Shown here: piece after piece, positions 26,701 to 42,660 of the stretch | Layout of the letters: each line of letters opens with the position of its first letter | How positions within the stretch are numbered: position 1 is the stretch's first letter | Assembly: GCF_964340395.1 (NCBI RefSeq) | Contig: NC_135552.1 | Coordinates: 1,433,001 to 1,497,000 of the forward strand | Direction of reading: 5' to 3' | Length of the DNA stretch: 64,000 bases | Origin: Glandiceps talaboti | Lineage: Eukaryota; Hemichordata; Enteropneusta; Spengelidae | Program-made: the position numbers and the translations under genes | Notes under the pieces: generated by a model | The model's input: the letters and a program-made list of their open reading frames with translations, nothing else | Databases searched by the model: none | What the model was told of the DNA's origin: nothing

Positions 26701-29700
26701 TACTGGTCAATAGCTGGATGGTTAACAAAATATAATACTATACTGGTCAATAGCTGGATGGTTAACAAAATATAATACTTTACTGGCCAATAGCTGGATG
26801 GTTAACAAAATATAATACTATACTGGTCAATAGCTGGATGGTTAACAAAATATAATACTATACTGGCCAATAGCTGGACGGTTAACAAAATATAATACTC
26901 TACTGACCTATAGCTGGATGGTTAACACAATATAATAATCTACTGGCCAATAGCTGGATGGTTAACAAAATATAATACTATACTGGCCAATAGCTGGACG
27001 GTTAACAAAATATGATACTCTACTGGCCAATAGCTGGATGGTTAACAAAATATAATACTATACTGGCCAATAGCTGGACGGTTAACAAAATATAATACTA
27101 TACTGGCCAATAGCTGGATGGTTAACAAAATACAATACTATACTGGTCAATAGCTGGACGGTTAACAAAATAAAATACTCTACTGGCCAATAGCTGGATA
27201 GTTAACAAAATATAATACTATACTGGCCAATAGCTGGATGGTTAACAAAATATAATACTATACTGGTCAATAGCTGGATGGTTAACAAAATATAATACTA
27301 TAGCTGGTCAATAGCTGGACGGTTAACAAAATATAATAGTATACTGACCTATAGCTGGATGGTTAACAAAATATAATACTATACTGACCTATAGCTGGAT
27401 GGTTAACAAAATATAATACTATACTGACCTATAGCTGGACGGTTAACAAAATATAATACTGTACTGGTCAATAGCTGGATGGTTAACAAAATATAATACT
27501 ATACTGACCTATAGCTGGATGGTTAACAAAATATAATACTATACTGGTCAATAGCTGTACGGTTAACAAAATATAATACTATACTGGTCAATAGCTGGAT
27601 GGTTAACAAAATATAATACTCTACTGGTCAATAGCTGGATGGTTAACAACATATAATACTATACTGGCCAATAGCTGGATGGTTAACAAAATATAATACT
27701 ATACTGACCTATAGCTGGACGGTTAACAAAATATAATACTATACTGACCTATAGCTGGACGGTTAACAAAATATAATACTGTACTGGTCAATAGCTGGAT
27801 GGTTAACAAAATATAATACTATACTGACCTATAGCTGGATGGTTAACAAAATATAATACTATACTGGCCAATAGCTGGATGGTTAACAAAATATAATACT
27901 ATACTGGTCAATAGCTGGATGGTTAACAAAATATAATACTATACTGACCTATAGCTGGACGGTTAACAAAATATAATACTATACTGGCCAATAGCTGGAC
28001 GGTTAACAAAATATAATACTCTACTGGTCAATAGCTGGATGGTTAACAACATATAATACTATACTGGCCAATAGCTGGATGGTTAACAAAATATAATACT
28101 ATACTGGTCAATAGCTGGATGGCTAACAAAATATAATACTATACTGGTCAATAGCTGGATGGTTAACAAAATATAATACTATACTGACCTATAGCTGGAT
28201 GGTTAACAAAATATAATACTATACTGGCCAATAGCTGGACGGTTAACAAAATATAATACTCTACTGGTCAATAGCTGGATGGTTAACAACATATAATACT
28301 ATACTGGCCAATAGCTGGATGGTTAACAAAATATAATACTATACTGGTCAATAGCTGGATGGCTAACAAAATATAATACTATACTGGTCAATAGCTGGAT
28401 GGTTAACAAAATATAATACTATACTGGCCAATAGCTGGATGGTTAACAAAATATAATACTATACTGGTCAATAGCTGGATGGTTAACAAAATATAATACT
28501 ATACTGGCCAATAGCTGGATGGTTAACAAAATATAATACTATACTGGTCAATAGCTGGATGGTTAACAAAATATAATACTCTACTGGTCAATAGCTTGAT
28601 GGTTAACAAAATATAATACTATACTGGCCAATAGCTGGATAGTTAACAAAATATAATACTCTACTGGCCAATAGCTGGATGGTTAACAAAATATAATACT
28701 ATACTGGCCAATAGCTGGATGGTTAACAAAATATAATACTATACTGGCCAATAGCTGGATGGTTAACAAAATATAATACTCTACTGGTCAATAGCTGGAT
28801 GGTTAACAAAATATAATACTATACTGACCTATAGCTGGACAGTTAACAAAATATAATACTTTACTGGTCAATAGCTGGATGGTTAACAAAATATAATACT
28901 ATACTGGCCAATAGCTGGATGGTTAACAAAATATAATACTTTACTGGTCAATAGCTGGATGGTTAACAAAATATAATACTATACTGGCCAATAGCTGGAC
29001 AGTTAACAAAATATAATACTTTACTGGTCAATAGCTGGATGGTTAACAAAATATAATACTATACTGGCCAATAGCTGGATGGTTAACAAAATATAATACT
29101 TTACTGGTCAATAGCTGGATGGTTAACAAAATATAATACTATACTGGCCAATAGCTGGATGGTTAACAAAATATAATACTATGCTGGTCAATAGCTGGAT
29201 GGTTAAAAAAATATAATACTATACTGACCTATAGCTGGACGGTTAACAAAATATAATACTCTACTGGTCAATAGCTGGACGGTTAATAAAATATAATACT
29301 TTACTGGCCAATAGCTGGATGGTTAACAAAATATAATACTATACTGGCCAATAGCTGGATGGTTAACAACATATAATACTTTACTGGCCAATAGCTGGAT
29401 GGTTAACAAAATATAATACTATACTGGTCAATAGCTGGATGGTTAACAAAATATAATACTATACTGACCTATAGCTGGACGGTTAACACAATATAATACT
29501 ATACTGGCCAATAGCTGGATGGTTAACAAAATATAATACTATACTGGCCAATAGCTGGACGGTTAACACAATATAATACTATACAGGTCAATAGCTGGAT
29601 GGTTAACAAAATATAATACTATACTGGCCAATAGCTGGACGGTTAACAAAATATAATACTATACTGGCCAATAGCTGGATGGTTAACAAAATATAATACT

Positions 29701-32700
29701 ATACTGACCTATAGCTGGACGGTTAACAAAATATAATACTATACTGGCCAATAGCTGGATGGTTAACACAATATAATACTATACTGGTCAATAGCTGGAT
29801 GGTTAACAAAATATAATACTATACTGACCTAGCTGGATGGTTAACAAAATATAATACTTTACTGGCCAATAGCTGGATGGTTAACAAAATATAATACTAT
29901 ACTGGTCAATAGCTGGATGGTTAACAAAATATAATACTATACTGGCCAATAGCTGGACGGTTAACAAAATATAATACTCTACTGACCTATAGCTGGATGG
30001 TTAACACAATATAATAATCTACTGGCCAATAGCTGGATGGTTAACAAAATATAATACTATACTGGCCAATAGCTGGACGGTTAACAAAATATGATACTCT
30101 ACTGGCCAATAGCTGGATGGTTAACAAAATATAATACTATACTGGCCAATAGCTGGACGGTTAACAAAATATAATACTATACTGGCCAATAGCTGGATGG
30201 TTAACAAAATATAATACTATACTGGTCAATAGCTGGACGGTTAACAAAATAAAATACTCTACTGGCCAATAGCTGGATAGTTAACAAAATATAATACTAT
30301 ACTGGCCAATAGCTGGATGGTTAACAAAATATAATACTATACTGGTCAATAGCTGGATGGTTAACAAAATATAATACTATAGCTGGTCAATAGCTGGACG
30401 GTTAACAAAATATAATAGTATACTGACCTATAGCTGGATGGTTAACAAAATATAATACTATACTGACCTATAGCTGGATGGTTAACAAAATATAATACTA
30501 TACTGACCTATAGCTGGACGGTTAACAAAATATAATACTGTACTGGTCAATAGCTGGATGGTTAACAAAATATAATACTATACTGACCTATAGCTGGATG
30601 GTTAACAAAATATAATACTATACTGGTCAATAGCTGTACGGTTAACAAAATATAATACTATACTGGTCAATAGCTGGATGGTTAACAAAATATAATACTC
30701 TACTGGTCAATAGCTGGATGGTTAACAACATATAATACTATACTGGCCAATAGCTGGATGGTTAACAAAATATAATACTATACTGACCTATAGCTGGACG
30801 GTTAACAAAATATAATACTATACTGACCTATAGCTGGACGGTTAACAAAATATAATACTGTACTGGTCAATAGCTGGATGGTTAACAAAATATAATACTA
30901 TACTGACCTATAGCTGGATGGTTAACAAAATATAATACTATACTGGCCAATAGCTGGATGGTTAACAAAATATAATACTATACTGGTCAATAGCTGGATG
31001 GTTAACAAAATATAATACTATACTGACCTATAGCTGGATGGTTAACAAAATATAATACTATACTGGCCAATAGCTGGACGGTTAACAAAATATAATACTC
31101 TACTGGTCAATAGCTGGATGGTTAACAACATATAATACTATACTGGCCAATAGCTGGACGGTTAACAAAATATAATACTATACTGGTCAATAGCTGGATG
31201 GCTAACAAAATATAATACTATACTGGTCAATAGCTGGATGGTTAACAAAATATAATACTATACTGACCTATAGCTGGATGGTTAACAAAATATAATACTA
31301 TACTGGCCAATAGCTGGACGGTTAACAAAATATAATACTCTACTGGTCAATAGCTGGATGGTTAACAACATATAATACTATACTGGCCAATAGCTGGATG
31401 GTTAACAAAATATAATACTATACTGGTCAATAGCTGGATGGCTAACAAAATATAATACTATACTGGTCAATAGCTGGATGGTTAACAAAATATAATACTA
31501 TACTGGCCAATAGCTGGATGGTTAACAAAATATAATACTATACTGGTCAATAGCTGGATGGTTAACAAAATATAATACTATACTGGCCAATAGCTGGATG
31601 GTTAACAAAATATAATACTATACTGGTCAATAGCTGGATGGATAACATAATAAAATACTATACTGACCAATAGCTGGATGGTTAACACAATATAATAATC
31701 TACTGGCCAATAGCTGGATGGTTAACAAAATATAATACTATACTGGCCAATAGCTGGACGGTTAACAAAATATAATACTCTACTGGCCAATAGCTTGATG
31801 GTTAACAAAATATAATACTCTACTGGCCAATAGCTGGACGGTTAACAAAATATAATACTTTACTGGCCAATAGCTGGATGGATAACATAATAAAATACTA
31901 TACTGACCAATAGCTGGATGGTTAACACAATATAATAATCTACTGGCCAATAGCTGGATGGTTAACAAAATATAATACTATACTGGCCAATAGCTGGACG
32001 GTTAACAAAATATAATACTCTACTGGCCAATAGCTTGATGGTTAACAAAATATAATACTATACTGGCCAATAGCTGGACGGTTAACAAAATATAATACTA
32101 TACTGGCCAATAGCTGGATGGTTAACAAAATATAATACTATACTGGCCAATAGCTGGACGGTTAACAAAATATAATACTCTACTGGCCAATAGCTGGATG
32201 GTTAACAAAATATAATACTATACTGGCCAATAGCTGGACGGCTAACAAAATATAATACTCTACTGGCCAATAGCTGGACGGTTAACTGAATATAATACTA
32301 TACTGGCCAATAGCTGGACGGTTAACAAAATATAATACTCTACTGGCCAATAGCTTGATGGTTAACAAAATATAATACTCTACTGGCCAATAGCTGGACG
32401 GTTAACAAAATATAATACTATACTGGCCAATAGCTGGATGGTTAACAAAATATAATACTCTACTGGCCAATAGCTGGATGGTTAACAAAATATAATACTA
32501 TACTGGCCAATAGCTGGATGGTTAACAAAATATAATACTATACTGGTCAATATCTGGACGGTTAACAAAATATAATACTCTACTGGTCAATAGCTGGATG
32601 GCTAACAAAATATAATACTATACTGGTCAATAGCTGGACGGTTAACAAAATATAATACTATACTGGTCAATAGCTGGATGGTTAACAAATTATAATACTA

Positions 32701-35700
32701 TACTGGTCAATAGCTGGACGGTTAACAAAATATAATACTATACTGACCTATAGCTGGACGGTTAACAAAATATAATACTATACTGACCTATAGCTGGATG
32801 GTTAACACAATATAATACTTTACTGGTCAATAGCTGGATGGTTAACAAAATATAATACTATACTGGTCAATAGCTGGACGGTTAACAAAATATAATACAA
32901 TACTGGCCAATAGCTGGACGGTTAACAAAATATAATACTATACTGGTCAATAGCTGGATGGTTAACAAAATATAATACTATACTGGCCAATAGCTGGATG
33001 GTTAACAAAATATAATACTCTACTGGTCAATAGCTGGATGGTTAACAAAATATAATACTATACTGGTCAATAGCTGGATGGTTAACAAAATATAATACTA
33101 TACTGACCTATAGCTGGATGGTTAACAAAATATAATACTTTACTGGTCAATAGCTGGACGGTTAACAAAATATAATACTCTACTGGCCAATAGCTGGATA
33201 GTTAACAAAATAAAATACTATACTGGCCAATAGCTGGACGGTTAACAAAATATAATACTCTACTGGTCAATAGCTGGATGGTTAACAAAATATAATACTA
33301 TACTGGTCAATAGCTGGACGGTTAACAAAATATAATACTATACTGGTCAATAGCTGGATGGTTAACAAAATATAATACTATACTGGTCAATAGCTGGATG
33401 GTTAACAAAATATAATACTCTACTGGTCAATAGCTGGATGGTTAACAAAATATAATACTATACTGGCCAATAGCTTGATGGTTAACAAAATATAATACTC
33501 TACTGGCCAATAGCTGGACGGTTAACAAAATATAATACTATACTGGCCAATAGCTGGATGGTTAACAAAATATAATACTCTACTGGCCAATAGCTGGATG
33601 GTTAACAAAATATAATACTATACTGGCCAATAGCTGGATGGTTAACAAAATATAATACTATACTGGTCAATATCTGGACGGTTAACAAAATATAATACTC
33701 TACTGGTCAATAGCTGGATGGCTAACAAAATATAATACTATACTGGTCAATAGCTGGACGGTTAACAAAATATAATACTATACTGGTCAATAGCTGGATG
33801 GTTAACAAATTATAATACTATACTGGTCAATAGCTGGACGGTTAACAAAATATAATACTATACTGACCTATAGCTGGACGGTTAACAAAATATAATACTA
33901 TACTGACCTATAGCTGGATGGTTAACACAATATAATACTTTACTGGTCAATAGCTGGATGGTTAACAAAATATAATACTATACTGGTCAATAGCTGGACG
34001 GTTAACAAAATATAATACAATACTGGCCAATAGCTGGACGGTTAACAAAATATAATACTATACTGGTCAATAGCTGGATGGTTAACAAAATATAATACTA
34101 TACTGGCCAATAGCTGGATGGTTAACAAAATATAATACTCTACTGGTCAATAGCTGGATGGTTAACAAAATATAATACTATACTGGTCAATAGCTGGATG
34201 GTTAACAAAATATAATACTATACTGACCTATAGCTGGATGGTTAACAAAATATAATACTTTACTGGTCAATAGCTGGACGGTTAACAAAATATAATACTC
34301 TACTGGCCAATAGCTGGATAGTTAACAAAATAAAATACTATACTGGCCAATAGCTGGACGGTTAACAAAATATAATACTATACTGGTCAATAGCTGGATG
34401 GTTAACAAAATATAATACTATACTGGTCAATAGCTGGATGGTTAACAAAATATAATACTCTACTGGTCAATAGCTGGATGGTTAACAAAATATAATACTA
34501 TACTGGTCAATAGCTGGACGGTTAACAAAATATAATACTATACTGGTCAATAGCTGGATGGTTAACAAAATATAATACTATACTGGTCAATAGCTGGATG
34601 GTTAACAAAATATAATACTCTACTGGTCAATAGCTTGATGGTTAACAAAATATAATACTATACTGGCCAATAGCTGGATAGTTAACAAAATATAATACTC
34701 TACTGGCCAATAGCTGGATGGTTAACAAAATATAATACTATACTGGCCAATAGCTGGATGGTTAACAAAATATAATACTATACTGACCTATAGCTGGACA
34801 GTTAACAAAATATAATACTTTACTGGTCAATAGCTGGATGGTTAACAAAATATAATACTATACTGGCCAATAGCTGGATGGTTAACAAAATATAATACTA
34901 TACTGACCTATAGCTGGACAGTTAACAAAATATAATACTTTACTGGTCAATAGCTGGATGGTTAACAAAATATAATACTATACTGGCCAATAGCTGGATG
35001 GTTAACAAAATATAATACTTTACTGGTCAATAGCTGGATGGTTAACAAAATATAATACTATACTGGCCAATAGCTGGACAGTTAACAAAATATAATACTT
35101 TACTGGTCAATAGCTGGATGGTTAACAAAATATAATACTATACTGGCCAATAGCTGGATGGTTAACAAAATATAATACTTTACTGGTCAATAGCTGGATG
35201 GTTAACAAAATATAATACTATACTGGCCAATAGCTGGATGGTTAAAAAAATATAATACTATACTGGTCAATAGCTGGATGGTTAAAAAAATATAATACTA
35301 TACTGACCTATAGCTGGACGGTTAACAAAATATAATACTCTACTGGTCAATAGCTGGACGGTTAATAAAATATAATACTTTACTGGCCAATAGCTGGATG
35401 GTTAACAAAATATAATACTATACTGGCCAATAGCTGGATGGTTAACAACATATAATACTTTACTGGCCAATAGCTGGATGGTTAACAAAATATAATACTA
35501 TACTGGTCAATAGCTGGATGGTTAACAAAATATAATACTATACTGACCTATAGCTGGATGGTTAACAAAATATAATACTTTACTGGTCATTAGCTGGATG
35601 GTTAACAAAATATAATACTCTACTGGCCAATAGCTGGATAGTTAACAAAATAAAATACTATACTGGCCAATAGCTGGACGGTTAACAAAATATAATACTC

Positions 35701-38700
35701 TACTGGTCAATAGCTGGATGGTTAACAAAATATAATACTATACTGGTCAATAGCTGGACGGTTAACAAAATATAATACTATACTGGTCAATAGCTGGATG
35801 GTTAACAAAATATAATACTATACTGGTCAATAGCTGGATGGTTAACAAAATATAATACTCTACTGGTCAATAGCTTGATGGTTAACAAAATAAAATACTA
35901 TACTGGTCAATAGCTGGATGGTTAACAAAATATAATACTATACTGGTCAATAGCTGGATGGTTAACAAAATATAATACTCTACTGGTCAATAGCTTGATG
36001 GTTAACAAAATATAATACTATACTGGCCAATAGCTGGATAGTTAACAAAATATAATACTCTACTGGCCAATAGCTGGATGGTTAACAAAATATAATACTA
36101 TACTGGCCAATAGCTGGATGGTTAACAAAATATAATACTATACTGGCCAATAGCTGGATGGTTAACAAAATATAATACTCTACTGGTCAATAGCTGGATG
36201 GTTAACAAAATATAATACTATACTGACCTATAGCTGGACAGTTAACAAAATATAATACTTTACTGGTCAATAGCTGGATGGTTAACAAAATATAATACTA
36301 TACTGGCCAATAGCTGGATGGTTAACAAAATATAATACTTTACTGGTCAATAGCTGGATGGTTAACAAAATATAATACTATACTGGCCAATAGCTGGACA
36401 GTTAACAAAATATAATACTTTACTGGTCAATAGCTGGATGGTTAACAAAATATAATACTATACTGGCCAATAGCTGGATGGTTAACAAAATATAATACTT
36501 TACTGGTCAATAGCTGGATGGTTAACAAAATATAATACTATACTGGCCAATAGCTGGATGGTTAACAAAATATAATACTATGCTGGTCAATAGCTGGATG
36601 GTTAAAAAAATATAATACTATACTGACCTATAGCTGGACGGTTAACAAAATATAATACTCTACTGGTCAATAGCTGGACGGTTAATAAAATATAATACTT
36701 TACTGGCCAATAGCTGGATGGTTAACAAAATATAATACTATACTGGCCAATAGCTGGATGGTTAACAACATATAATACTTTACTGGCCAATAGCTGGATG
36801 GTTAACAAAATATAATACTATACTGGTCAATAGCTGGATGGTTAACAAAATATAATACTATACTGACCTATAGCTGGACGGTTAACACAATATAATACTA
36901 TACTGGCCAATAGCTGGATGGTTAACAAAATATAATACTATACTGGCCAATAGCTGGACGGTTAACACAATATAATACTATACTGGTCAATAGCTGGATG
37001 GTTAACAAAATATAATACTATACTGGCCAATAGCTGGATGGTTAACAAAATATAATACTATACTGGCCAATAGCTGGATGGTTAACAAAATATAATACTA
37101 TACTGACCTATAGCTGGACGGTTAACAAAATATAATACTATACTGGCCAATAGCTGGATGGTTAACACAATATAATACTATACTGGTCAATAGCTGGATG
37201 GTTAACAAAATATAATACTATACTGACCTATAGCTGGATGGTTAACAAAATATAATACTATACTGGTCAATAGCTGGATGGTTAACAAAATATAATACTC
37301 TACTGGTCAATAGCTGGATGGTTAACAACATATAATACTATACTGGCCAATAGCTGGATGGTTAACAAAATATAATACTATACTGACCTATAGCTGGACG
37401 GTTAACAAAATATAATACTCTACTGGTCAATAGCTGGATGGTTAACAACATATAATACTATACTGGCCAATAGCTGGATGGTTAACAAAATATAATACTA
37501 TACTGGTCAATAGCTGGATGGCTAACAAAATATAATACTATACTGGTCAATAGCTGGATGGTTAACAAAATATAATACTATACTGGCCAATAGCTGGATG
37601 GTTAACAAAATATATTACTATACTGGTCAATAGCTGGATGGTTAACAAAATATAATACTATACTGGCCAATAGCTGGATGGTTAACAAAATATAATACTA
37701 TACTGGTCAATAGCTGGACGGTTAACAAAATATAATAGTATACTGACCTATAGCTGGACGGTTAACAAAATATAATACTATACTGACCTATAGCTGGACG
37801 GTTAACAAAATATAATACTCTACTGGTCAATAGCTGGATGGTTAACAACATATAATACTATACTGGCCAATAGCTGGATGGTTAATAAAATATAATACTA
37901 TACTGGTCAATAGCTGGATGGCTATCAAAATATAATACTATACTGGTCAATAGCTGGATGGTTAACAAAATATAATACTATACTGGCCAATAGCTGGATG
38001 GTTAACAAAATATAATACTATACTGGTCAATAGCTGGATGGTTAACAAAATATAATACTATACTGGCCAATAGCTGGATGGTTAACAAAATATAATACTA
38101 TACTGGTCAATAGCTGGATGGTTAACAAAATATAATACTCTACTGGCCAATAGCTGGACGGTTAACAAAATATAATACTTTACTGGCCAATAGCTGGATG
38201 GATAACATAATAAAATACTATACTGACCAATAGCTGGATGGTTAACACAATATAATAATCTACTGGCCAATAGCTGGATGGTTAACAAAATATAATACTA
38301 TACTGGCCAATAGCTGGACGGTTAACAAAATATAATACTCTACTGGCCAATAGCTTGATGGTTAACAAAATATAATACTATACTGGCCAATAGCTGGACG
38401 GTTAACAAAATATAATACTATACTGGCCAATAGCTGGATGGTTAACAAAATATAATACTATACTGGCCAATAGCTGGACGGTTAACAAAATATAATACTC
38501 TACTGGCCAATAGCTGGATGGTTAACAAAATATAATACTCTACTGGCCAATAGCTGGACGGTTAACAAAATATAATACTATACTGGCCAATAGCTGGACG
38601 GTTAACAAAATATAATACTCTACTGGCCAATAGCTTGATGGTTAACAAAATATAATACTCTACTGGCCAATAGCTGGACGGTTAACAAAATATAATACTA

Positions 38701-39592
38701 TACTGGCCAATAGCTGGATGGTTAACAAAATATAATACTCTACTGGCCAATAGCTGGATGGTTAACAAAATATAATACTATACTGGCCAATAGCTGGATG
38801 GTTAACAAAATATAATACTATACTGGTCAATAGCTGGACGGTTAACAAAATATAATACTCTACTGGTCAATAGCTGGATGGCTAACAAAATATAATACTA
38901 TACTGGTCAATAGCTGGACGGTTAACAAAATATAATACTATACTGGCCAATAGCTGGATGGTTAACAAAATATAATACTCTACTGGCCAATAGCTGGATG
39001 GTTAACAAAATATAATACTATACTGGCCAATAGCTGGATGGTTAACAAAATATAATACTCTACTGGCCAATAGCTGGATGGTTAACAAAATATAATACTA
39101 TACTGGCCAATAGCTTGACGGTTAACAAAATATAATATTCTACTGGCCAATAGCTGGATGGTTAACAAAATATAATATTCTACTGGCCAATAGCTGGATG
39201 GTTAACAAAATATAATACTATACTGGCCAATAGCTGGACGGTTAACAAAATATAATATTCTACTGGCCAATAGCTGGATGGTTAACAAAATATAATACTA
39301 CACTGGCCAATAGCTGGACGGTTAACAAAATATAATACTTTACTGGCCAATAGCTGGATGGTTAACAAAATATAATACTCTACTGACCTATAGCTGGACG
39401 GTTAACAAAATATAATACTATACTGGCCAATAGCTGGATGGTTAACAAAATATAATACTCTACTGGCCAATAGCTGGATGGTTAACAAAATATAATACTA
39501 TACTGGCCAATAGCTGGATGGTTAACAAAATATAATACTATACTGGCCAATAGCTGAATGGTTAACAAAATATAATACTATACTGGCTATTA
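17781..39592. repeat. 40-bp satellite array, ~545 copies, 21.8 kb
   Basis: The unit is 'tggccaatagctggatggtt' followed by 'aacaaaatataatactatac'. Nearly every copy contains GTTAAC. Common variants are tggtcaatag and tgacctatag at the start, ggacgg and ggatag in the middle, and actctac or actttac at the end. Register-changing indels act as markers: an extra t at 21260, 23061 and 26663; an extra g at 23701, 27303 and 30382; a missing g near 18316; and a 2-bp loss near 29831. These and rare variants reveal nested segmental duplications: about 3602 bp (90 units plus two bases) between 23.06 and 26.66 kb, 1120 bp (28 units) at 32.55/33.67 kb, 560 bp (14 units) at 19.47/20.03 kb, and 'gataacataataaaatac' at 31641, 31881 and 38201. 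Short minus-strand frames inside are shadows of the repeat. Confidence 0.97.
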
Positions 39593-39683
39593 GTCGTATA
39601 AAAATCACCAAAAACAAAGACTGATACAGTTCAGCTGATATGCTAAATACGTTCTCTTCAGTTAACCAGACCACTAAGGTCAC
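39593..39683. other. Short spacer
   Basis: Unique sequence between the 40-bp satellite and the 46-bp repeat; nothing recognised. Confidence 0.5.
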
Positions 39684-39888
39684 TATAGATTACTTGTATG
39701 TTCTTGTCTATTCTCATCTTAACCTTCGATATAGATTATTTGTATATGCTTATCTATTCTCATCTTAACATTCAATATATATTACTTGTATATTCTTTCC
39801 TATTCTCGTCTTAACCTTCAATATAGATTATTTGTATATGCTTGTCTATTCTCACCTTAACTCTCGATATATATTATTTGTATATTTC
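39684..39888. repeat. 46-bp tandem repeat, ~4.5 copies
   Basis: The unit 'tatagattatttgtatatgc' plus 'ttatctattctcatcttaac' and 'cttcga' is repeated with modest divergence. It lies between the two larger arrays. Confidence 0.85.
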
Positions 39889-39895
39889 TGTCAAC

Positions 39896-41765
39896 TAGTT
39901 TGTGAGAGCACCATATGTGATATTAGTTTGTGAGAGCACCATACGTGACATTAGTTTGTCAGAGCACCATACGTGATATTAGTTTGTGAGAGCACCATAT
40001 GTGATATTAGTTTGTGAGAGCACCATATGTGTATTAGTTTGTGAGAGCACCATGTGATATTAGTTTGTGAAAGCACCATATGTGATATTAGTTTGTGAGC
40101 GCACCATATGTGATATCAGTTTGTGAAAGCACCATATGTGATATTAGTTTGTGAGAGCACCATGTGATATTAGTTTGTGAGAGCACCATATGTGATATCA
40201 GTTTGTGAAAGCACCATATGTGATATTAGTTTGTGAGAGCACCATATGTGATATCAGTTTGTGAAAGCACCATATGTGATATCAGTTTGGCAGAGTACCA
40301 TACGTGATATTAGTTTGTGAGAGCACCATATGTGATATTAGTTTGTCAGAGTACCATACGTGACATTAGTTTGTGAGAGCACCATATGTGATATTAGTTT
40401 GTGAGAGCACCATATGTGATATTAGTTTGTCAGAGCACCATATGTGATATTAGTTTGTCAGAGCACCATATGTGATATTAGTTTGTGAGAGCACCATATG
40501 TGATATCAGTTTGGCAGAGTACCATACGTGATATTAGTTTGTGAGAGCACCATATGTGATATTAGTTTGTCAGAGTACCATACGTGATATTAGTTTGGCA
40601 GAGCACTATATGTGATATTAGTTTGTGAGAGCACCATACGTGATATTAGTTTGTGAGAGCACCATACTTGATATCAGTTTGTCAGAGCACCATATGTGAT
40701 ATTAGTTTGTGAGAGCATCATACGTGATATTAGTTTGTGAGAGCACCATACGTGATATTAGTTTGTGAGAGCACCATGTGACATTAGTTTGTGAGAGCAC
40801 CATGTGATATTAGTTTGTGAGAGCACCATGTGATATTAGTTTGTGAGAGCACCATGTGTGATATTAGTTTGTGAGAGCACCATGTGAAATATTAGTTTGT
40901 GAGAGCACCATGTGTGATATTAGTTTGTGGGAGCACCATGTGATATTAGTTTGTGAGAGCACCATGTGTGATATTAGTTTGTGAGAGCACCATGTGATAT
41001 TAGTTTGTGAGAGCACCATGTGATATTAGTTTGTGAGAGCACCATACGTGATATTAGTTTGTGAGAGCACCATACGTGATATTAGTTTGTGAGAGCACCA
41101 TGTGACATTAGTTTGTGAGAGCACCATGTGATATTAGTTTGTGAGAGCACCATGTGATATTAGTTTGTGAGAGCACCATGTGTGATATTAGTTTGTGAGA
41201 GCACCATGTGAAATATTAGTTTGTGAGAGCACCATGTGTGATATTAGTTTGTGGGAGCACCGTGTGATATTAGTTTGTGAGAGCACCATGTGTGATATTA
41301 GTTTGTGAGAGCACCATGTGATATTAGTTTGTGAGAGCACCATGTGATATTAGTTTGTGAGAGCACCATACGTGATATTAGTTTGTGAGAGCACCATGTG
41401 ATATTAGTTTGTGAGAGCACCATACGTGATATTAGTTTGTGAGAGCACCATGTGATATTAGTTTGTGAGAGCACCATATGTGATATTAGTTTGTGAGAGC
41501 ACCATGTGATATTAGTTTGTGAGAGCACCATGTGATATTAGTTTGTGAGAGCACCATACGTGATATTAGTTTGTGAGAGCACCATGTGATATTAGTTTGT
41601 GAGAGCACCATATGTGATATTAGTTTGTGAGAGCACCATGTGATATTAGTTTGTGAGAGCACCATGTGATATTAGTTTGTGAGAGCACCATACGTGATAT
41701 TAGTTTGTGAGAGCACCATGTGATATTAGTTTGTGAGAGCACCATATGTGATATTAGTTTGTTTG
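39896..41765. repeat. 26/28-bp minisatellite array, ~70 copies
   Basis: The 28-bp unit is 'attagtttgtgagagcacca' plus 'tatgtgat' or 'tacgtgat'; a 26-bp form ends in 'tgtgat'. The left half is mainly 28-bp units with variants (gtcagag, gtgaaag, ggcagag); the right half is rich in 26-bp units. A block of about 324 bp containing the rare 'gtgacatt', 'gtgaaatatt' and 'gtgggagc' variants is duplicated (acattag at 40781 and 41105). Confidence 0.95.
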
Positions 41766-41900
41766 ATATGACGTGTTTTGCCAAACCTATCAATCAGCAC
41801 ACCATTGATAAGGTCTTGACGACGTGACGTATCTCACAGTCTAGTCTAGTTTGGTGTATACTATAAATTAGCATTTTTCTACAGTTATGGTATATTATGG

Positions 41901-42640
<740 letters not shown>

Positions 42641-42660
42641 AAAGTGGCTTTTTTCTTTCC

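Noticed and set aside
31780-38288. Minus-strand frames of 62 and 68 codons in the 40-bp satellite
   Set aside because: Chance open stretches where rare unit variants remove a stop; identical pieces recur because the array is duplicated.
39896-41765. CRISPR-like array (regular short repeats)
   Set aside because: Units are contiguous 26/28-bp copies with no unique spacers, in a eukaryotic context.
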